A DNA stretch of 64,000 bases, from the NCBI RefSeq assembly GCF_002844395.1, contig NZ_CP025197.1:1240001-1304000 (forward strand), given 5' to 3'. The DNA is from Acetivibrio saccincola. GTDB lineage: Bacteria; Bacillota; Clostridia; Acetivibrionales; Acetivibrionaceae. The notes under the pieces are model-generated. The model was not told the DNA's origin. It made no database searches and worked only from the letters and a program-made list of their open reading frames with translations. The first letter of the stretch is position 1, and each line of letters starts with the position of its first letter. Position numbers and translations under genes: made by a program. Shown here one piece after another: positions 57,857 through 64,000 of this stretch.

Positions 57857-58594
57857 ATGATAGAGAAAATAGCAATAGGTATAATATCAATAATATTAGC
57901 GATAGGAGTGTGTGGATGTATGTCAAATAGCAAAGATAGTAAAAAAGATGTTGTGAAGCAAGAAAGTTCAGTAAAAGATATGATGATGGAGCATATGAGA
58001 GAAAAATATAACGAAGAGTTTGAGTTTGTAAACATTGACACCGAAGTATGGACAGCACCTTATACAGAGATGATAGTAAAATCAGAGAAATTTCCTAACC
58101 ACAGGATAGTAGTACAAAGATATAGTGAGACAGGTGCTATAGTTGACAACTATATGGATTTTCATATGAAAGAAAGGATTGAAGAGGAATTAACTGAAAT
58201 AGTGAAAAAAATTTATCCAAAGAGTAAGGTGTTTTATAGACCAGGAGGAAGACCGGTGCCAAACAGTGTAACACCTGATATAAGTATTGCAGAATATTCA
58301 AAAATAAGACTTCCAGGTCTTCCAGTGACTATATGTATTGAAGACCCTGATTATGAAACAAATAAGGAAGAGAAAATAGAAGAACTTCGAAAAGTTTTAG
58401 AAGAGAAAAAGTATATATGTAATTTAGATGTTTTCTATATAAAAGAGGGCAAAATAGATTTAATTAATGAAGATAATAGAAGAGAAGTATTAACAGGACC
58501 TCATAATGCTGAATGGGTTTTAATGAGAGCATATTTTTTAATGAATGATTCTTTTGAATTTGAAAATGACCCTGAATGGAGGGAGATAAAATGA
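57857..58594 (+). CDS. Lipoprotein, candidate immunity protein 1
   Basis: 245 residues. Short lipoprotein signal peptide IAIGIISIILAIGVCGC with acylation at C21, then a soluble domain (DMMMEHMREKYNEEFEFVN; NHRIVVQRYSETGAIVDNYM; FYRPGGRPVPNSVTPD). Anchored outside the membrane, where a secreted lipase would act. Its stop overlaps the next ATG (ATGA), so it is translationally coupled to the hydrolase. It differs from copy 2 mainly after residue 150, as expected if it must match its own toxin. The immunity role is inferred from position and localisation. Confidence 0.65.
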   Translation: MIEKIAIGIISIILAIGVCGCMSNSKDSKKDVVKQESSVKDMMMEHMREKYNEEFEFVNIDTEVWTAPYTEMIVKSEKFPNHRIVVQRYSETGAIVDNYMDFHMKERIEEELTEIVKKIYPKSKVFYRPGGRPVPNSVTPDISIAEYSKIRLPGLPVTICIEDPDYETNKEEKIEELRKVLEEKKYICNLDVFYIKEGKIDLINEDNRREVLTGPHNAEWVLMRAYFLMNDSFEFENDPEWREIK

Positions 58595-59613
58595 ATGAAT
58601 TAAATCAGGAGATCCAGGATCAGGGTTTAGAAGGAAGACTGTTAAATACATTAATATATTTAAATATTGAATGGTCTGACGCTGAAGATGGATGGATGCT
58701 TAGAGATATATTAAATAGATTAGGTAAATTTTACAATTCTCCCGATGGTACTATATGCGAAGAGAAATATGCTATGTATAAGGAATTATACCTTGAAGAC
58801 TCCATGAAATTAGGCAGAAGAGATAAAAAATCTGAAACTGGCTTTAAAGAAGGTTCCGAAGAAGACTATGAAAATAGGATGCGTCAATATAGAATTTTAA
58901 AAAATGCAGTTGAAAATAATGAAAGATTAGCCAATATGACTATAGGAAATCAGAGCTGGAATATGGGTGATAAATTCAATGACAGAAAAGGTCTTAATGC
59001 ATGTACATTTGAGGACGAAAACGGGAATATAATAGTGGTGTATAGAGGAACAGCCTCCGGAGAATGGGGAGACAATTCCGAAGGACTTATAGGATTAGTT
59101 AATGAAACTCAACAACAAAAACAGGCAATGGAATACTTTGATTATATAGTGGAAAAAAACAACTATCATAAAAAGAATATAGAAATTACTATTACAGGTC
59201 ATTTAAAAGGTGGTAATAAGGCACAGTATACAACTGTAAATTCAAAATATAGAGATTTAATAAAATATTGCTTTAGCTATGATGGTCAGGGTTTTTCTCC
59301 CGAAGCTATAGAAGCTTTTGAGAAAAGATTTGATGATTACAATGAATCATTAAAAAAACTTTATAGTTTTAATGGAGAAAATGACTTTGTAAATCCCCTT
59401 GGCATATATATAATTCCAGATGAAAACCGTTTTTATTTTAAAACTGTAATTCCATCAGAGATTCCACTAAATATAAATAGCCCTAAAGATGTTTTAGAAT
59501 TTATAAAAAATATTACAGGCATCTCTGATGTTGCAAAACTACACTTTCCAGATTCGTGTTTAACAGAAGATGGGGAATTTGAAGGTGGAAAAAGTTACAA
59601 AAAAAGCAGTTGA
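58591..59613 (+). pseudogene. Lipase-like effector 1, truncated and lacking the nucleophile
   Basis: 340 residues from ATG 58591 (GGAGGGAG; the ATG at 58576 precedes the site). N-terminal Mbeg1/DUF2974-like alpha/beta-hydrolase region, close to the 60595 protein, but the nucleophile elbow reads GHLKGG with L205 in place of serine (TCA to TTA). After EDGEFE it fuses out of frame into the tail of a second helical-protein gene and stops at 59613. The C-terminal 600 residues are absent. A dead copy, or a non-catalytic decoy that binds the lipoprotein. Confidence 0.8.
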
Positions 59614-59860
59614 AATAGTACAAGAATGCTGTAAAAGTGTTGAAATCATATTAAAAGGTTTGGTTATATTTACAATGGGCAAAACGGCATTTGATGTAAA
59701 CAGTGTAATTAATGAGTTTTTTACAAAGGTAGATGAAATATTAGAACAAGAAAAAGCAGAAATAAATAAAAAAGTAAATGAGAAAATACAGGACTTAATA
59801 TATTCTCAAATTGGATTTTTGGAATTCAACTTTGAAGAAGAGTTTGAAATGGAGGGTTAA
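59582..59860 (+). pseudogene. 3' half of a second acidic helical gene
   Basis: From KVEKVTKKAVEIVQECC to FEEEFEMEG it matches residues 110-200 of the 57251 protein. The 5' half was lost in the deletion that fused it to effector 1. An ATG at 59570 is in frame but has no ribosome site. Confidence 0.75.
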
Positions 59861-59863
59861 TGT

Positions 59864-60595
59864 ATGGTAGAGAAAATAGCAATAGGTATAATATCAATAA
59901 TATTAGCGATAGGGGTGTGTGGATGTATGTCAAATAATAATGATAGTAAAAAAGATGTTGTGCAGCAAGAAGGTTCAGTAAAAGACATGATGATGGAGCA
60001 TATGAGGGAGAAATATAATGAAGAGTTTGAGTTTGTAAATATTAATACAGAAGTATGGACAGCACCTTATACAGAGATGATAGTAAAATCAGAGAAATTT
60101 CCTAACCACAGGATAGTAGTACAAAGATATAAGGAAACAGGTGCTATAGTTGACAACTATATGGATTTTCATATGAAAGAAAGGATTGAAGAGGAATTAA
60201 CTGAAATAGTGAAAAAAATTTATCCAAAGAGTAAGGTGTTTTATAGACCAGGAGGAAGACCGGTGCCAAACAGTGTAACACCTGATATAAGTATTGCAGA
60301 GTATTCAATAGAAACTATAATAGGACTTGCATTAACAATATGCATTGAAGACCCTGATTATGAAACAAATAAGGAAGAGAAAATAGAAGAATTAAGAAAG
60401 GTATTAGAAGAGAAAAAATATATGTGTAAATTAGATATTTATTATTTAGACAAAAATAAATTGAATTTAGTTTCTGAGGACAATAGAAGTGAATTTTTAA
60501 CAGGCTCTACACGAAAGGAATGGGTTTTAATGAGAGGGGATTTTTCAATGGATGAATCTTTTAAATTCCGTTACTATGATTGGAGGGAATTTTAA
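59864..60595 (+). CDS. Lipoprotein, candidate immunity protein 2
   Basis: 243 residues, GGAGGG site, same lipobox ending VCGC. The first 150 residues are nearly identical to copy 1; the remainder is different (SIETIIGLALTICIE; DIYYLDKNKLNLVSEDN; SFKFRYYDWREF). The stop overlaps the next ATG (TAATG). It is paired with the intact effector and is the more likely functional immunity protein. Confidence 0.65.
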   Translation: MVEKIAIGIISIILAIGVCGCMSNNNDSKKDVVQQEGSVKDMMMEHMREKYNEEFEFVNINTEVWTAPYTEMIVKSEKFPNHRIVVQRYKETGAIVDNYMDFHMKERIEEELTEIVKKIYPKSKVFYRPGGRPVPNSVTPDISIAEYSIETIIGLALTICIEDPDYETNKEEKIEELRKVLEEKKYMCKLDIYYLDKNKLNLVSEDNRSEFLTGSTRKEWVLMRGDFSMDESFKFRYYDWREF

Positions 60596-63444
60596 TGAAT
60601 TATCTTAGTGACGAACTTGAAGCTAAAGGCCTTGAAGGAAGGTTATTAAATACATTAATATATTTAAATATTGAATGGTCTGACGCTGAAGATGGATGGA
60701 TGCTTAGAGATATATTAAAAAGTTTAGGTAAATTTTACAATTCTCCCGATGGTACTATATGCGAAGAGAAATATGCTATGTATAAGGAATTATACCTTGA
60801 AGACTCCATGAAATTAGGCAGAAGAGATAAAAAATCTGAAACTGGCTTTAAAGAAGGTTCCGAAGAAGACTATAAAAATAGGATGCGTCAATATAGAATT
60901 TTAAAAAATGCAGTTGAAAATAATGAAAGATTAGCCAATATGACTATAGGAAATCAGAGCTGGAATATGGGTGATAAATTCAATGACAGAAAAGGTCTTA
61001 ATGCATGTACATTTGAGGACGAAAACGGGAATATAATAGTGGTGTATAGAGGAACAGCCTCCGGAGAATGGGGAGACAATGGAGTAGCACTCTCAGGAGT
61101 GGTGACTGAGAGCCCGCAGCAAACACAGGCGTTGGAATACTTTGATTACATAGTGGAGAAAAACGGGTATGATAAAAAGAACATAGAAATTACTGTTACA
61201 GGTCACTCAAAAGGCGGGAATAAGGCACAGTACATAACTATAAATTCAAAATACAGAGATCTAATAAAATATTGTTTTAGTTGTGATGGTCAGGCTTTTT
61301 GTCCCGAAGTTATAAAGGCATTTAAGGAAAGATTTGATGATTATGATGAATCGGTAAAAAAACTTTATAGTTTTAATGGCTCAAATGATTTTGTGAATCC
61401 CCTTGGTATATACATAATTCCAGATGAAAACCGTTTTTATTTTGAAACGGTGATTCCATCAAAAATTTCATTGAATATAGATAGTTATAAAGATTTCTCT
61501 AAAGTTTTAGATATTATTAAAAAAGATCGTAAAAGTCTGAGTGAGTTTAAGAAACTTCATTTTCCTGATTCATGCTTAACAGAAGAAGGTACATTTTCAA
61601 AACAGACGGAACAAGGCTTTATATCTTTACTTGTTGAAAACGTTTCTCAGGAAGTTATGATACTGGATCCTGAAGAAAGGGAAAAAATATTTAGGGCAGT
61701 AATGTCATTATTCCAGGGAGACAATGAAACTGTGGATGGAGAAATAGTGGCCTCATGGTCTGATAAAATGGCGACTTTAGAGTCAAGAGAATTTTTGCTT
61801 GGAGCACTAAAAAGAGCACTTTTAGATACAGTTAAAGAAAAAGAAGGTATTGTAGATCAAGTTGTAGTTTTTAGTATTCTAACAAAAATATATTTGATAT
61901 TAATGTTTGGTGATGTGATAGCAACAGGAGGAGTAAAAATAGTAAAGATATCTCAGGCATCAGTAGAGTTTTTTAGAGATATAACAACAATTGCTAAAAG
62001 GACTGCATTAGATATATTAGAGAATCTCAAAAACATATCAATAGTTACAGAAAATTTTAAGAATGAGATGCTAAATAGTTTAAAAATCTTAGGAAAAACA
62101 GTCTTAGTTGAAAGCGTAGAATTTATAAAAAAATTGTTTTATCCGAGACAATCCGGTATGGAGACAGGAGAATTTTTATTTGCCTATGGAGGGGCTTTAG
62201 GTGTAGCATTTTATAAATTTATTTTAGAAGCAAGGGATTCCTTTGGCAGGTTAGTTAAGCATATTGGAGTTATTATAGATGATATGATAAAAATATCAAA
62301 GAGTGCATTGAAAGATACAGCTGAAAAGATGTTAATATATAGTAAGAGGATTATAGCGGCTGTAACCGGCTTTTTTAATAATTTAGCAAGTGGAATAAAT
62401 AATTTTTTAATTTATCGCAAAAAAGCTGGTTTTAATTTATTACACAGTACAGTTGAAATAGTAATAGAAGGAATAAATAATGCAAAAGAGATAATAAAAA
62501 AAGGACGTGAAAAGCTAAAAGAAGGTGTAAACAGAGTTGTTAATTATCTTGACAACATAGCAAAAGCAGTTACAGTTAACCTTGTCAAAAAGGCAGTTGT
62601 TGAATGTATAAGGGGATTAAAATTTTTGGTAGACAAGATAAAAGAGTCAGTTTTGGGAATAAAGGGACTTGAAGTAAGTCTTACGGAGGTATTTTTAAAA
62701 TTTATGTCTGAAGCAGAAAAGGCACTGGTAAGGCTAAAAGATTATGTATTGGGTATAGCAAATAATATAAAAGATGCTGTACATACAGGAATAAAAGCCA
62801 TGGAAGATTTTAAAGACAAAGCAGAAAGAGCTATTTCGAGCTTTATTGCAAGTGTGGTAAATGGAATAAAGAATTTTGCAAAATACTGCAAAAAAGAAGT
62901 GGCGAATGCATGGAACAAAGTAACTAAAAAAGCAAATCAAAAAGTCGAAGAAGTTACAGACAATATAAGGGAACAAATAAAAACTATGCGTGAGAAATTT
63001 GAAGGTGCAGTTAAGTATGTTATAGATTATAAAAAGGAAACAGTAAAAAGTATTAGGGATAAAAAAGAACATGTACTTAAGACTTTAAGAAACAGTGTAA
63101 TTAGAACTATAGGAGTAACGTATATAAAAAATTTAAAAGTAGATTTAGCAAGATTAGAAGATTTGAGAAAGAAGATGAAAGACCTAGAAAGAGAATGGGG
63201 AGAAAAGATACATTACATGCTAAAGGATGTAAACAATTTAACATCTGATACGGAGAGGAAATATAATGAATATTATGTAAGGCAGAGAATACGAGAAATT
63301 AATAGAATTTGTGATAACATAAAAGCTGATACTAGACGAATTACCGATATGATTGAAAGAAAAACAAAAGCGTTAGACAATGCTTGTGTAGAGTATAAAA
63401 GAATAGAAGCTATGGCAGGTAGGGAAGCAAATAGTTTTGCTTAA
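60595..63444 (+). CDS. Putative type VII-secreted lipase with C-terminal WXG-like domain
   Basis: 949 residues from ATG 60595, preceded by GGAGGGA (an in-frame TTG at 60580 is upstream of that site). Residues 1-330: alpha/beta-hydrolase of the Mbeg1/DUF2974 type with VVYRGTASGEWGD and nucleophile elbow TGHSKGGNKAQY (S205); probable acid/base residues near SNDFVNPLG and LHFPDS. Residues 330-830: long helical region with hydrophobic stretches (QVVVFSILTKIYLILMFGDV, FAYGGALGVAFYKF). Residues 840-949: helical hairpin with EREWGEK (W868-G869) at the turn, like a WXG/LXG targeting domain. No signal peptide, so export by EssC through the C-terminal domain is inferred. This is the reverse of the usual LXG order. 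Confidence 0.75.
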   Translation: MNYLSDELEAKGLEGRLLNTLIYLNIEWSDAEDGWMLRDILKSLGKFYNSPDGTICEEKYAMYKELYLEDSMKLGRRDKKSETGFKEGSEEDYKNRMRQYRILKNAVENNERLANMTIGNQSWNMGDKFNDRKGLNACTFEDENGNIIVVYRGTASGEWGDNGVALSGVVTESPQQTQALEYFDYIVEKNGYDKKNIEITVTGHSKGGNKAQYITINSKYRDLIKYCFSCDGQAFCPEVIKAFKERFDDYDESVKKLYSFNGSNDFVNPLGIYIIPDENRFYFETVIPSKISLNIDSYKDFSKVLDIIKKDRKSLSEFKKLHFPDSCLTEEGTFSKQTEQGFISLLVENVSQEVMILDPEEREKIFRAVMSLFQGDNETVDGEIVASWSDKMATLESREFLLGALKRALLDTVKEKEGIVDQVVVFSILTKIYLILMFGDVIATGGVKIVKISQASVEFFRDITTIAKRTALDILENLKNISIVTENFKNEMLNSLKILGKTVLVESVEFIKKLFYPRQSGMETGEFLFAYGGALGVAFYKFILEARDSFGRLVKHIGVIIDDMIKISKSALKDTAEKMLIYSKRIIAAVTGFFNNLASGINNFLIYRKKAGFNLLHSTVEIVIEGINNAKEIIKKGREKLKEGVNRVVNYLDNIAKAVTVNLVKKAVVECIRGLKFLVDKIKESVLGIKGLEVSLTEVFLKFMSEAEKALVRLKDYVLGIANNIKDAVHTGIKAMEDFKDKAERAISSFIASVVNGIKNFAKYCKKEVANAWNKVTKKANQKVEEVTDNIREQIKTMREKFEGAVKYVIDYKKETVKSIRDKKEHVLKTLRNSVIRTIGVTYIKNLKVDLARLEDLRKKMKDLEREWGEKIHYMLKDVNNLTSDTERKYNEYYVRQRIREINRICDNIKADTRRITDMIERKTKALDNACVEYKRIEAMAGREANSFA

Positions 63445-63524
63445 TTATAAAAATAAAGTTAAAATAATATTTTGTAGATATATATTATATATCATGTAAA
63501 AAATGAAAAATGGGAGGAAATAAA

Positions 63525-64000
63525 ATGAAAAAGATAGTTTTATTTATAACAGTATCAGTTATTATGCTAATGGCTTTTACAACAACATCCTTTGCTCAAT
63601 TGCCTCTTCGTGTGGTGGTAAACGGCAACAGGGTGAATTTTCCGGATGCAGAGCCGTTTATAGACGACAACGGCAGGACACAGGTACCGGTGAGGTTTGT
63701 AAGTGAAGCGTTAGGAGCGGAAGTAAGCTGGGAAGGAAGTACAAAGACGGTTACAATATCCCAGGGAGATAAAGAAATAAAGATTGTAATTGGAAAAAAG
63801 GACTATACAATAAATGGTGAAAAGAATCTAATGGATACAGAAGCACTGCTGAAAGAAGACAGAACCTTTGTACCTGTAAGGTTTGTAAGTGAGGGGTTAG
63901 GTGCAAAAGTGGATTGGGACCCGGCTGTAAGGACGGTTTATATTGATACAAGAGAAAAAGGAGACATAAAGGATGAGACCCCAAAGGATGGTAGTATTAT
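63525..64000 (+). CDS. A11: stalk-domain protein, 3' end beyond window
   Basis: ATG 63525 with GGGAGG site, 80 bp after the lipase gene, open to the window edge. Signal peptide and both stalk repeats complete (ALGAEVSWEGST, GLGAKVDWDPAV); the linker begins EKGDIKDETPKDGS. The C-terminal domain and any B partner lie outside. Confidence 0.85.
   Translation, partial: MKKIVLFITVSVIMLMAFTTTSFAQLPLRVVVNGNRVNFPDAEPFIDDNGRTQVPVRFVSEALGAEVSWEGSTKTVTISQGDKEIKIVIGKKDYTINGEKNLMDTEALLKEDRTFVPVRFVSEGLGAKVDWDPAVRTVYIDTREKGDIKDETPKDGSI

Noticed and set aside
1-64000. Prophage or conjugative element
   Set aside because: No capsid, tail, portal, relaxase or integrase genes; the mobile content is insertion sequences and one decayed transposon.
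1-64000. tRNA or rRNA genes
   Set aside because: No cloverleaf-like or rRNA-like sequence was noticed on either strand, although no covariance search could be run.

Overview
AT-rich, Gram-positive-type DNA with strong Shine-Dalgarno sites, a Clostridia-like gene set (M4 protease, Tad genes, type VII secretion, 'copper amine oxidase N-terminal-like' stalk domains) and many insertion sequences. It looks like a member of the Clostridia, possibly from the Acetivibrio / Clostridium thermocellum neighbourhood. That placement is an inference from style, not a database match.

Layout. 1-1100: ISLre2-type transposase entering from the left. 1.4-8.3 kb: promoter, TadV/CpaA-like prepilin peptidase, a heterodimeric-type ABC exporter whose first half is broken, and a secreted thermolysin-like protease. 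8.55-21.4 kb: one long co-directional operon, TadZ-like, CpaB-like, a second MinD/TadZ-like protein, TadA ATPase, TadB, TadC, small Flp-like pilin, two membrane-anchored pseudopilin-like proteins, YukD/EsaB-like ubiquitin-fold protein, a beta-propeller-like protein and a three-ATPase-domain EssC/YukB. The type VII (WXG100) coupling ATPase is thus encoded in the same operon as a Tad (type IVc pilus) machine; EssA, EssB and EsaA are not seen. 21.4-22.1 kb: a WXG100 gene on its own promoter, then a second WXG gene cut off by transposon debris (22.1-25.6 kb).

25.7-46.85 kb: a tandem array of about 4.7-kb units. Each unit has an 'A' gene (about 280 aa, signal peptide plus two copper-amine-oxidase-like repeats and a variable C-terminal domain), a 'B' gene (about 876 aa, secreted, variable first ~200 residues, nearly invariant remainder), a decayed second A gene (A'), and a spacer. 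Copies are called A1-A11 and B1-B6 in order. A5, A7, A9 and A10 and B2 and B3 are intact, several others carry frameshifts, homopolymer changes or a TGG-to-TGA change at one site. The fifth unit is cut by an IS256-family element.

48.2-64 kb: a small minus-strand gene with a structured upstream region, a broken lipase-like gene, an A-B pair, and a second copy of the WXG100 module with the same promoter box. It is followed by an effector-like cassette present twice: helical protein, lipoprotein, and an Mbeg1/DUF2974-like alpha/beta hydrolase with its putative lipase domain at the N-terminus and a WXG-like helical domain at the C-terminus. The first hydrolase is truncated and has lost its nucleophile serine, the second is intact. 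Gene A11 runs off the right edge.

Working model (inference): the operon builds a Tad/type VII hybrid envelope machine. The WXG proteins and the reverse-order lipases are its substrates, the lipoproteins are candidate immunity proteins, and the A-B array is a diversifying set of surface or secreted proteins that duplicated together with the lipase cassette. A shared GTGAC(C/T)AA box about 31 bp upstream of the -10 ties the secretion operon and both WXG100 genes to one regulator.
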